From positions 1 to 64,000 of the forward strand of contig CANPVZ010000008.1 of the NCBI GenBank assembly GCA_947581855.1: 64,000 nucleotides of DNA. The letters are read 5' to 3'. The stretch is from an uncultured Phocaeicola sp. (GTDB lineage Bacteria; Bacteroidota; Bacteroidia; Bacteroidales; Bacteroidaceae). The position numbers and the translations under genes were made by a program. This document shows, piece by piece, positions 18,670 to 27,422 of the stretch. How positions within the stretch are numbered: position 1 is the stretch's first letter; each line of letters opens with the position of its first letter. The notes beneath the pieces were generated by a model. It did not search any database and had not been told where the DNA came from. It was given only the letters and a program-made list of their open reading frames with translations.

Positions 18670-19584
18670 ATGGGGCTAATTATGACAAGAGGTACAGAAA
18701 AAACACTAAATTCCATGTCTCAAGAAAAAAAATCGCCTGAGAATCATCGGGCAGCAAGTGGAGTTTGTACCTATCAAAGTGAAAATAGACCAACAGTTTC
18801 AGTACTGGTCTCTACTTACAACTGGAAAGAAGCGTTAGCCCTTTGCTTACACAGCGTCCTTATCCAAACGGTTAAACCTGACGAAATTGTGATAGCGGAT
18901 GACGGATCCCGAGAAGATACACGTGAATTGATTGACCGGATAAGGAAAGAAACAAACATTCCTATTATTCATGTGTGGCATGAAGACAAAGGTTTTCGTC
19001 TCTCGGAAATAAGAAACAAAGCAATAATAAAGGCCAAAGGTGAGTATATCATTCAAATTGACGGTGATGTCGTTTTAGACAAGAATTTTATCGCAGATCA
19101 TTTAGAAGTTGCAGAACAAGGACATTTTGTATGCGGAAGCCGAATAGGTTTATCTTCGCGCCTTACCAAACGTTTTTTTTATCGAGGGCTTCACTATCGC
19201 CCCTCTTTCTTTATCTTAGGCTTTATGTATATGTTTAATTCTATACGTTCACGCTTTTTGCGCCAATATTTGTCAACTCATTACGCTCAAAAAAACATTC
19301 TTAGATTAAGAGGATGCAATATGGCTTTTTGGAAAGCAGATTTATTGAAAGTAAACGGATATAATGAATATCTCACAATGTGGGGACAAGAGGATGCGGA
19401 AATAGCACATCGTTTAATTCACGCTGGATCAGTTAAGAAATACCTAAAAGCCGGTGGTATAGAATATCATCTTTACCACAAACCCGCCTCACGGGAAAAT
19501 CTAAAGTTCCACAATCAGATTCTACGTGAAGTCATTGAGAAAAAAATTATCCGGTGTAAAAATGGGATTATAAAAGAAAGCTAA
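18670..19584 (+). CDS. Glycosyltransferase family 2
   Basis: This 304-residue cytoplasmic or membrane-associated GT-A enzyme transfers a sugar from a nucleotide donor in surface glycan synthesis. The N-terminal fold is clear: VSVLVSTYNWKEALALCLHS, DEIVIADDGSREDT, and the DXD metal site in IIQIDGDVVLD. A C-terminal galactosyltransferase-like part has RGCNMAFWKADLLKVNGYNE and WGQEDAEIAHRL (the ED pair supplies the probable base). The first 40 residues are not part of the fold and the promoter lies 13 bp upstream, so the real start may be 18682 or 18715. It begins a run of three glycosyltransferases on the + strand. Confidence 0.88.
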   Translation: MGLIMTRGTEKTLNSMSQEKKSPENHRAASGVCTYQSENRPTVSVLVSTYNWKEALALCLHSVLIQTVKPDEIVIADDGSREDTRELIDRIRKETNIPIIHVWHEDKGFRLSEIRNKAIIKAKGEYIIQIDGDVVLDKNFIADHLEVAEQGHFVCGSRIGLSSRLTKRFFYRGLHYRPSFFILGFMYMFNSIRSRFLRQYLSTHYAQKNILRLRGCNMAFWKADLLKVNGYNEYLTMWGQEDAEIAHRLIHAGSVKKYLKAGGIEYHLYHKPASRENLKFHNQILREVIEKKIIRCKNGIIKES

Positions 19585-19635
19585 CATACTAACATTTCCC
19601 TATTTATTCTCAGTTTCCACCTCAAATAAAGAAAT

Positions 19636-20550
19636 ATGGACATAGTTTGCAATATTGACAACCATTATGTAAAATACTGTATCGTTACACTGGTTTCTTT
19701 GTTTCAAAACAATCAACAAGAAAACATTCGCGTACATATCATTGCCGACAATCTATCTCAAATAGCCAAGCAATTGATGCACGAAGAATTAGACCGATTC
19801 GGTAATGAGCTCATTTTTCATGATGCAGGCCACCAAATTATTGCAAACTGTCCTATCAGTGATGAATGCCATCATATCTCCATTGCCACTTACTACCGTA
19901 TTTTTCTTCCGGTCATCTTACCGGAATCCATATCAAAGGTGCTCTATCTCGACTGTGATTTGATAGTGGAAAGCTCTGTTTCCGAATTATGGAACACAAA
20001 CGTAGAGGGATATGCTTTAGCGGCAGCTGAAGATTGGCGTGCGGAAGTAGAAGAATTTTATGAACGATTGCATTACGAAAAGAAATATTCCTATTTCAAT
20101 GCAGGTGTATTGCTTATCAACCTGGATTATTGGCGTAAGCATCATCTAATGGAAGCATGTGTCCGCTATATACAAAGCTATCCTGAGCGTCTGACTTACA
20201 ACGACCAAGACGTATTAAACGGAGTACTATATGCCCAATGGTTGCATCTCCCCTACCAATGGAACATGCATTATTACCTACGTAAAACTACAATGAGTGA
20301 AAAAGCACTGAAAGAAATAGAAACCACTCTATTTACGCCTGCCATTCTGCATTACATCACCGATGTAAAACCATGGAACCTCCATTGCTACCATCCTTTA
20401 GCACACCGTTGGTTTCATTATCTCGATCAGACTCGCTGGAAAGGGGAACGTCCCAAAAAGACATTGAAAGACTTTTTCAATTATTATATAAAGCCTATAG
20501 GATATTTAATAGGAATAGATAAACCCAGATATAAAAAACTTCATAAGTAA
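19636..20550 (+). CDS. Glycosyltransferase family 8 (LgtC-like)
   Basis: This 304-residue retaining glycosyltransferase has the GT8 hallmarks: MDIVCNIDNHYVKYCIVTLV at the N-terminus, SIATYYRIFLPVILP, the DXD motif in KVLYLDCDLIVESS, YFNAGVLLINLDYWR, NDQDVLNGV and the C-terminal ILHYITDVKPW. LgtC-type enzymes add galactose or glucose to lipooligosaccharide. The basic C-terminus (GIDKPRYKKLHK) may contact the membrane. It is 51 bp downstream of the GT2 gene and likely in the same operon. Confidence 0.9.
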   Translation: MDIVCNIDNHYVKYCIVTLVSLFQNNQQENIRVHIIADNLSQIAKQLMHEELDRFGNELIFHDAGHQIIANCPISDECHHISIATYYRIFLPVILPESISKVLYLDCDLIVESSVSELWNTNVEGYALAAAEDWRAEVEEFYERLHYEKKYSYFNAGVLLINLDYWRKHHLMEACVRYIQSYPERLTYNDQDVLNGVLYAQWLHLPYQWNMHYYLRKTTMSEKALKEIETTLFTPAILHYITDVKPWNLHCYHPLAHRWFHYLDQTRWKGERPKKTLKDFFNYYIKPIGYLIGIDKPRYKKLHK

Positions 20551-20595
20551 ATTTATCATCTATTTTATTCTAATTTTAACACAAATACGCCCTTC

Positions 20596-21480
20596 ATGAT
20601 TTCAATAATTATATGTTCCGCTTCTCCTGAACGTCTACAGAAGGTAATAGAAAATATTGATCGAACAATTGGATGCGAACATGAATTTGTAGCCATAGAC
20701 AATAGAGAAAAGAAATGGCCTATCACCAAAGTGTACAACTATGCAGCAGAAAGATCAAAATACCCTTATCTATTCTTTGTTCATGAAGATATTCAGTTTC
20801 ATTCCCATAATTGGGGAGTTTTCATTGAGCAGAAGCTACAAGAACCAGACTGTGGAGCCATTGGTTTTGCGGGTTCAGCCATGAGATTTCCTCAATATTC
20901 AGGCTGGTGGGAACACGGTTGGCCGGAATATGGAACTACATATTACTATCAGAGAGTAAACAATAGAACCGAATTCAGAGTCCAAAACTCTTGTTTGGAA
21001 GTCCCTTTTAAAAGAGTGCTCGTATTAGATGGGTTAGGTTTTTTTGTGAGAAGAAACGTATGGGAAAAACACCCCTTTGACGAAGAGCTATTAAAAGGAT
21101 TTCATTGTTACGATATAGATTTTACTCTACAATTAGCAATCAACAAATATAAAAACTATGTATGTTGCTCAAATCAAGTACTCATAGAACATTTTTCATT
21201 CGGTAATTATACTGACGATTGGTATTCATCCACTATAAAAATGCACCGAGAAAAATGGAACAAATTCCTGCCTTTATCACTACCAAATATACAAATATCA
21301 CAAAAACAAAGAAGAGCTTTCGAAGAAAAAGTGGCTTCTAAGTTCTTAAAAGATATATTGACAACCCATTGTCCGGAAAGAAAAAGTGTACTTAGAGAAT
21401 TTTGGAAAATGCCTTTTTCATTCAATCACTTAAAAGAGTGCATCAATTACACAATCTATTATTTGAAGCATTCCAAATAG
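20596..21480 (+). CDS. Glycosyltransferase, GT2-like
   Basis: This 294-residue protein starts MISIIICSASPERLQKVIEN and matches the shorter GT2-like family seen in Bacteroides glycan loci (Glyco_tranf_2_5 type). It has EFVAIDNREKKWPITKVYNYAA, a DXD-like position in LFFVHEDIQFHS, GAIGFAGSAMRF, GLGFFVRRNVWEKHPFDEEL and GFHCYDIDFTLQLA. Donor and acceptor are unknown. It lies 45 bp after the GT8 gene and ends at a convergent terminator. Confidence 0.85.
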   Translation: MISIIICSASPERLQKVIENIDRTIGCEHEFVAIDNREKKWPITKVYNYAAERSKYPYLFFVHEDIQFHSHNWGVFIEQKLQEPDCGAIGFAGSAMRFPQYSGWWEHGWPEYGTTYYYQRVNNRTEFRVQNSCLEVPFKRVLVLDGLGFFVRRNVWEKHPFDEELLKGFHCYDIDFTLQLAINKYKNYVCCSNQVLIEHFSFGNYTDDWYSSTIKMHREKWNKFLPLSLPNIQISQKQRRAFEEKVASKFLKDILTTHCPERKSVLREFWKMPFSFNHLKECINYTIYYLKHSK

Positions 21481-21515
21481 AATTAACATAAGTTCGATAT
21501 AATCCGATTAAAGTA

Positions 21516-21566
21516 AAGTTGCCCGTCATTGTTGATACAATTTACATCAATAACGGGCAACTTGCT
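21516..21566. terminator. Convergent terminator in glycan locus
   Basis: aagttgcccgtcattgttgat (from 21516) pairs with atcaataacgggcaactt (21546-21563) and separates two converging transcription units. Confidence 0.8.
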
Positions 21567-21694
21567 TTATTTTAGTCGAAACTCACATTGATATATTGAA
21601 AAAGCATGCAGCTAACAACCATAAAAAAGAGTTCTCCTTCAAAATCCCCAAAAGTAGACTGTTAAACACACAGCAATTTCACAGACACTATAAA

Positions 21695-24175
21695 TTAACA
21701 CTCAAGTATTTGCTTTTTAATATTCTCTTTAAAACATGCCATCGTAAAATTTTCATCGTATATCTTTCTGGCTGCTTTACCCAGTTTCGGTAAATCCTCT
21801 CTATGCTCTACAACCCACATTATAGCCTTAGCCAACGCTTTGGGATCACCGGCAGGAATCTTATACCCATTTATCCCATTTTCTATAAAACTGGCTGTTC
21901 CTGTGTTTTCACTTACAATAATTGGTTTCTCTAAAATCATGGCTTCCGTGCATACAATCGGCATAGGGTCATCAAAAGATGGCGTCAAAATGACATCCAT
22001 ATCACTATATAGCTGCATCAATTTATCATGATCCAACTGACCTAAATATTCTACGCATGAATAACGACAACGCCTTATCATTTTTTCGACTCTTTTACTA
22101 AGCACAGCACCTGCCATATAGACTTTTATCTGTTTACGTACCTCATTCGGTAAATATTTCAAAGCCTTGAGTAAGATCTTTTGCCCTTTTCGTTTCTCAA
22201 GCGAACCCGGTAACAAGATATTAAGTTTCCCATCAGCATGGCCTTTTAAAGACTTTACCTTTTCTATCTCAGGAATACCATAAAGCAAAATACCTAATTG
22301 CCTTTTATCCGGCACGTAAGGAGCCGCAAACGATTTACAATAAGCCCCTACCGCATAAACTTCATCAAATTGAGGCAATAAAAAAGAATAATCATTAATT
22401 TGGCTCAAATAGCCAAACCCATAACTACCTTCGTGCAACCAACTGATTTTTTTAGCCTTAACCACCGGGAAATATTCTATTAACATAGCCATATCCAATG
22501 TATTGAACACAATCGTATCAAAAACTGATAAGAAACAATCCGAAGAAAGGCGACCATGTTTCAATTTTAGACAAAAGAGAGGATCAACAATCAATTCGAT
22601 ACCTAAATCTTTTACCTCCTGCTCCATAAGACCGGCTTTCATAGAAAGAAAAACCGGAATGGCACCCAATTCCTTTAAAGTAATAGCCATATTTAATAAA
22701 GCACGCGGAGCACCGGTCAAAGACAATTCATGACTGATAAGCAGGACTTTCTTCGCAGCGCTATCGTATTTATCAAAATAAGCTGCATCCCAACCCTGCA
22801 AGGGATCTTCTATAGAATCTACCGATACTATCTTCCTCTTCTTTCTTTCCTTTGTTTTCTTCTTACTTTGCTCGTAATCCAATAAGGGGTTTATATCATT
22901 ATACCGTAACCATTCATTAATAGTCAAATAACCATCCGTACTAAATTGGGCCGAGGGATTGTATCCCTTTTTCCAACCGGACAACCAATAATGCACTGCC
23001 GGATCGACATCTTTTAACAAATTGCCATAATGTGCAGTATAATAGTCCACATCAAAGTATTCCGAGTTTCTTATTATTTCAATTTCTTTTGAATGCAATT
23101 TGAACCAATCCTTTCCATTCAACAACTCACTCTTATAAAAAAAGAGATCCAAATCTTTGGCATATATCCGGCACATGGCTATATCATTATAAGACTTATG
23201 TAACCTCCAATAAGTAAGTCTTTCTTTAGTATAATATAAATATGCATCCCTTAATATTTGCCGATATAGCCAAGAATCAATCCAAGCCGGAATAGGGGTA
23301 TTAAAATCAAGTTTCTGCAAAACATCCCTTCTTATCATTATAGAAGAAAACGTTGGTATATAATTAACCTCTTTATTATAATGCAGGTCAATCCGATTTC
23401 CTCCTTCCGATAAAAAAGAATCGATATTTTTTATATACGGTTTGCGTATCTCTATCGTCTCCTTGTCTCCAAACAACTCTATATTATTAGAAATGATTTT
23501 CACATCCTCATAACTATTCACCATCTCTATTTTCTTTTCCAAATATTGAGGATGCCACCTATCATCGCTTTCACAAAATGCAATAAATTCCCCTCTAGCC
23601 TTTTCCACACCTAATTTTATGGTAGCAGGCAAACCTTTGTTTTCATGATTAGGATGTGTATACAGATAAATGTTTTTATGCGTTGATACATATTGCTCTA
23701 TTATCTCTATTGACTTATCTACCGAACCGTCATCCACTATTATAATTTCATAATTCGTGTAAGTCTGCTTCAAGATAGAATCAATGGTCTCAGGCAAAAA
23801 GTTCTCATAATTGTAGCTTGCCACGATAACGCTGACCAAAGGACAATCATTTGTTTTTTTATCCTTTAATATTCCAACCTGACCAACAGGAAAACATATC
23901 CGTCCCTCTTTTTTTCCACACCGTAAATAATGTTTTAAAGGGTTTTTATTTGCCCTTCGTATATCTGGATAAGAAAAGAGATATTTATTTGTATCAAACT
24001 TCTCGGATGGATTTTTCCCTTCTTTCCAGCCTCGTTCAATGTAATGTCTAACCGGATCTATATGTTCTTGCAGAACTTCGGGATACTGTTTAAGATACCA
24101 ATCCTTATCAAAAAAGGTTGATTTTAGCATTCTTCTTCTAAGAAAGAATAATTTTATTCTTTTGTTTATCTTCAT
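21695..24175 (-). CDS. Double glycosyltransferase, GT2 plus GT4, with linker repeats
   Basis: At 826 residues this is two enzymes in one chain. Residues about 20-90 hold two copies of an aromatic-rich repeat (FFDKDWYLKQYPEV.. and FDTNKYLFSYPDIRRANKN..). A GT2 domain follows (about 110-340: LVSVIVASYNYENFLPETID, YEIIIVDDGSVDKS, AFCESDDRWHP). A third repeat copy (YFDVDYYTAHYGNLLKDVD) and a basic linker come next, then a GT-B/GT4 domain (about 470-820: LLISHELSLTGAPRALLNMA, LLPGSLEKRKGQK and the retaining motif CTEAMILEKPIIVSE). It faces the preceding three genes. Confidence 0.9.
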   Translation of the reverse strand: MKINKRIKLFFLRRRMLKSTFFDKDWYLKQYPEVLQEHIDPVRHYIERGWKEGKNPSEKFDTNKYLFSYPDIRRANKNPLKHYLRCGKKEGRICFPVGQVGILKDKKTNDCPLVSVIVASYNYENFLPETIDSILKQTYTNYEIIIVDDGSVDKSIEIIEQYVSTHKNIYLYTHPNHENKGLPATIKLGVEKARGEFIAFCESDDRWHPQYLEKKIEMVNSYEDVKIISNNIELFGDKETIEIRKPYIKNIDSFLSEGGNRIDLHYNKEVNYIPTFSSIMIRRDVLQKLDFNTPIPAWIDSWLYRQILRDAYLYYTKERLTYWRLHKSYNDIAMCRIYAKDLDLFFYKSELLNGKDWFKLHSKEIEIIRNSEYFDVDYYTAHYGNLLKDVDPAVHYWLSGWKKGYNPSAQFSTDGYLTINEWLRYNDINPLLDYEQSKKKTKERKKRKIVSVDSIEDPLQGWDAAYFDKYDSAAKKVLLISHELSLTGAPRALLNMAITLKELGAIPVFLSMKAGLMEQEVKDLGIELIVDPLFCLKLKHGRLSSDCFLSVFDTIVFNTLDMAMLIEYFPVVKAKKISWLHEGSYGFGYLSQINDYSFLLPQFDEVYAVGAYCKSFAAPYVPDKRQLGILLYGIPEIEKVKSLKGHADGKLNILLPGSLEKRKGQKILLKALKYLPNEVRKQIKVYMAGAVLSKRVEKMIRRCRYSCVEYLGQLDHDKLMQLYSDMDVILTPSFDDPMPIVCTEAMILEKPIIVSENTGTASFIENGINGYKIPAGDPKALAKAIMWVVEHREDLPKLGKAARKIYDENFTMACFKENIKKQILEC

Positions 24176-24282
24176 AATACCATTAAAGAATTGTTATGAC
24201 GTAGCGCTTTATTTTAATATCACACATATCGTAAAACAGTGTGAATATAAAATCCTGCACCGCTCTATGTTAAATATATAAA

Positions 24283-24324
24283 AACAAAACTACTCCTCCG
24301 CTCGTTTACCGATCGAAGGAGTAG
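24283..24324 (-). terminator. Terminator of ABC exporter gene
   Basis: Read on the - strand, ctactccttcg pairs with cggaggagtag and is followed by ttttgttttt. Confidence 0.75.
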
Positions 24325-24340
24325 CAAAATGAAAACTTAT

Positions 24341-26179
24341 TTACAGACTCTGCATATCGTTCAATTTCTTGTAATAACCGCCCAGCGCGATAAGCTCTTC
24401 ATGCGTACCGCGTTCCACAATCACACCTTCATAAAGTACACATATCTCATCGGCATTTTTTATGGTACTGAGACGATGGGCTATAGCAATAGTTGTACGT
24501 GATTTCATCAAACGCTCCAAGGCTTCCTGCACCAAACGTTCCGATTCGGTATCCAAAGCCGAGGTAGCCTCATCTAAAATTAAAATAGGAGGATTTTTTA
24601 AGATGGCACGAGCTATACTGATACGCTGGCGTTGTCCGCCGGATAAGCGACCACCCCGATCACCCAGCATTGTATCATAACCATGTTCTGTTTCCATAAT
24701 AAAATCATGGGCATTTGCTATCTTTGCAGCTTCTACTACTTGTTCCATTGTAGCATTTTCCACTCCAAAAGTAATATTATTATAGAATGTATCATTAAAT
24801 AATATGGCTTCTTGATTAACATTCCCTATTAAGGAACGTAAGTTATCCAATGTAACGTCCTTTACATTTTTTCCATCTATCAGCAATTCCCCTTCTGTCG
24901 TATCATGATAACGGGGAACCAAATCTACCAAAGTAGACTTACCGGAACCGGACTGCCCGACTAAAGCAATGGTCTTACCTTTCGGTACAACTAAATTGAT
25001 ATGTTTCAGAACATCACGGCCTTCTATATAACTAAAGCTTACATTCTTAAATTCCAATTTATCTTCAAATCCGGTAAGTGGCAAAGGATTCACCGGATCT
25101 TTAATATGACTTTCCGCTTTTAATATCATATCGATACGGTCCATGCTGGCCAAACCTAAAGGGATATTATAAAAAGCCTTCGAGAACTCTTTTAAAGGAT
25201 TAATAATACTATAAAGAATAATCAAATAGAAAATAAAAGTAGCCGCATCCATCGGAGCATGACTACCGTTTAAAATCAACGCTCCGCCAAACAACAGCAC
25301 CGTTACAATAACACATGTTCCTAAAAATTCACTCATAGGATGCGCCGAACTTTGGCGTATTACCATCTCATTCATCGCTGTTCGGAATTCATTATTTGTT
25401 TTCGCAAAGCGAGCAGACATTTTCCGCTCAGCAATAAAAGCTTTAATAATGCGTAATCCGCCCAGCGTTTCATCCAATTGAGACATAATATCTCCCCATT
25501 GCGCTTGGGCTGCGGAAGATTGCCTTTTTAATTTACGACTGATCACGCCCATTATCCAGCCAGCTAATGGAAGAATAACAACCACGAATAAAGTCATCTC
25601 CCAACTTACACTAAACAAAGTGATAAAACAAACTAAAAGAGCAATCGGGTTACGAATCAACATATCTATGGAGCTCGTCAAAGAATTCTCTACAACAGAA
25701 ACATCCGCACTCATACGGGCAATAATATCACCTTTGCGCTCTTCCGAAAAGAAACTAAGCGGCAAATCCAATACTTTATTATATACCTGAATACGTATAT
25801 CGCGAACAATACCCGTTCGAAGCGGAACCATCACGGCGGCAGAAGCAAAATAACCGGATGTTTTTAAAAGCGTCATCACCACTAATAAAGTTCCCAGCAT
25901 CACAAGAGTAAGAAAAGCTCCATGAGTTTGTACGATATGACTTATCCAATAATAGGCATTATTTATTAAAACATCTTTATCTATATGATTAAAATCCATA
26001 GGAATATATTCGTAGGTCTTTGTATCAATCTTAAACAAGATATTCAAAATAGGAATAATGGCCATAAATGAAAAGACATTCAACCATTGTGATACAAAGT
26101 TCAATATAAGCGCCCAAGTTAAATATTTGCGATAAGGAGCAATATATCGCTTCATCAAAGAAAAAAATTGTTTTATCAT
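24341..26179 (-). CDS. MsbA-like ABC exporter (fused permease and ATPase)
   Basis: This 612-residue half-transporter has an N-terminal six-helix membrane domain (about 1-330) and a C-terminal nucleotide-binding domain. Motifs: Walker A GQSGSGKST, Q-loop NVNQEAILFN, signature LSGGQRQRISIARA, Walker B ILILDEATSALD and H-loop AIAHRLSTI. It works as a homodimer in the inner membrane. Its layout fits the lipid A flippase MsbA and the related lipid-linked oligosaccharide exporters; its position next to glycosyltransferases supports a role in lipopolysaccharide or glycolipid export. Confidence 0.88.
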   Translation of the reverse strand: MIKQFFSLMKRYIAPYRKYLTWALILNFVSQWLNVFSFMAIIPILNILFKIDTKTYEYIPMDFNHIDKDVLINNAYYWISHIVQTHGAFLTLVMLGTLLVVMTLLKTSGYFASAAVMVPLRTGIVRDIRIQVYNKVLDLPLSFFSEERKGDIIARMSADVSVVENSLTSSIDMLIRNPIALLVCFITLFSVSWEMTLFVVVILPLAGWIMGVISRKLKRQSSAAQAQWGDIMSQLDETLGGLRIIKAFIAERKMSARFAKTNNEFRTAMNEMVIRQSSAHPMSEFLGTCVIVTVLLFGGALILNGSHAPMDAATFIFYLIILYSIINPLKEFSKAFYNIPLGLASMDRIDMILKAESHIKDPVNPLPLTGFEDKLEFKNVSFSYIEGRDVLKHINLVVPKGKTIALVGQSGSGKSTLVDLVPRYHDTTEGELLIDGKNVKDVTLDNLRSLIGNVNQEAILFNDTFYNNITFGVENATMEQVVEAAKIANAHDFIMETEHGYDTMLGDRGGRLSGGQRQRISIARAILKNPPILILDEATSALDTESERLVQEALERLMKSRTTIAIAHRLSTIKNADEICVLYEGVIVERGTHEELIALGGYYKKLNDMQSL

Positions 26180-26336
26180 AAACTGTTATTTATAAGGAAA
26201 AATTTCAAATCCTATCCTTCCAATATTCGGTTATAACTAGTAATACTTCACTCTAACATTCTATATGAAAAGAAAAATAAATCATAAACCAGTCTAAATA
26301 TAAATAAGGCTTTGTTACTCATTTAATTTAAGTGTG

Positions 26337-26344
26337 CAAAGATA
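26337..26344 (-). promoter_or_regulatory. -7 box of ABC exporter gene
   Basis: CAAAGATA on the + strand gives TATCTTTG on the - strand, 158 bp upstream of the start codon at 26179. Confidence 0.5.
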
Positions 26345-26793
26345 GGAAATTTGAGTGGTAGTTTTGTTTTACTACATCTCTTTAACTCTTATTTAAGATT
26401 CAAAAAGTCAAATAAGCATAAGAATCAGTTCTATTCCTCTAATATCCGGGGGCTATATTCAGCATAGGGATATGTATCTGCTTATAAAATGTTATAAACG
26501 GCTACTATCCGATATGACCTATAAGAATCGGAACTATATAAATTTTATCGGCAATTTAAACCGTCGCATTCGATTAAAAAGAAAGCATTCACAAATTCAC
26601 ATCTAATTTACTTATAATCAGAAATATCCTACATTTATTAAAGACCTATCAGGGTTCTATTAGGACCAAAAACCTATATAACCCTTTATCTAGAAAAAGT
26701 TCCTCCGAGATAGGCACAGTTTCTCTCGAATGTACCTTATATAAATGAATCTTATTTAATAGTCATCGCCTGTCAATCCTTTTGATTGACTCT

Positions 26794-26952
26794 CTATATA
26801 CCCTCTTTCTGACCTCCTTTACGAGAAAGCATACTTTTTTTATATAAGAGATTCTCTATCACGCTGATAGTCCGTTCCGTCACCTTTGCATTTTGTGAGA
26901 TTTCAGGAATTGTTATAGCCTCCTCATCTTGAATAAGATTAAATATAACTCC
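26794..26952 (-). pseudogene. C-terminal winged-helix remnant of an AlbA_2-type ATP-binding protein
   Basis: The - strand frame reads GVIFNLIQDEEAITIPEISQ and goes on through NAKVTERTISVIENLLYKKS and MLSRKGGQKEGI before a stop. It fits the wHTH at the end of the putative DNA-binding/ATP-dependent proteins common in Bacteroides, whose usual form is a helix pair, VS.RTI.RDI..L, then a GG..G wing. The frame is closed upstream by TAG at 26953-26955 and no start is present. It is a relic of a gene otherwise lost. Confidence 0.5.
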
Positions 26953-27125
26953 CTAATGCTTTAAAAAATCAGTTCCTTTCTGCTTGAAAGAAGACGTTTA
27001 ATTCCGCTTTTAATCACAATTTAACAGAATTCTTTTCATTATAAAATGAAAAAGGAGTAATTTCGAGCGTTTTTATGCAAAAAAGAAACATTCTAGTATA
27101 ATTAATCTTACAAATAAGAAATAAC

Positions 27126-27380
27126 ATGGACAATTTAGGAACTGGATTACTTTTAATGGTAGTCGGTATGGTTACCGTTTTCATTATCCTACTAGTAGTA
27201 ATCAATCTGGGTAAACTGCTTATTTCCCTAGTCAACAAATTCGCACCGGATGAAGTACAGGCGAAGGTCTCTGCTCAACGTGCTATTGCCGATAACGATT
27301 CGGTCGCCGCTATTAAAGCGGCCGTAAAAGTGCTGACTGCCGGAAAAGGGAAAGTGGTGAAGATAGAAAAACTACCATAG
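27126..27380 (+). CDS. oadG: Oxaloacetate decarboxylase gamma subunit (OadG)
   Basis: This 84-residue protein has one N-terminal membrane helix (LLLMVVGMVTVFIILLVVIN) and a short polar tail, as in OadG, which anchors the complex and helps its assembly. The family assignment rests mainly on context: it is the first gene of an operon with the biotin-carboxyltransferase and the Na+-pumping beta subunit. No TAnnTTTG box is evident upstream. Confidence 0.8.
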   Translation: MDNLGTGLLLMVVGMVTVFIILLVVINLGKLLISLVNKFAPDEVQAKVSAQRAIADNDSVAAIKAAVKVLTAGKGKVVKIEKLP

Positions 27381-27422
27381 TGAAGCAACAACTGAAAAAC
27401 ACTTAAGGAGAGTAAAAACAAC

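Larger units (their letters stand above)
26180..27125. other. 0.95-kb largely non-coding region
   Basis: Strongly AT-rich. It contains the ABC exporter promoter on the left and a decayed winged-helix fragment on the - strand (26794-26952). I see no other gene and no clear promoter for the oad operon on the right. Confidence 0.55.
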
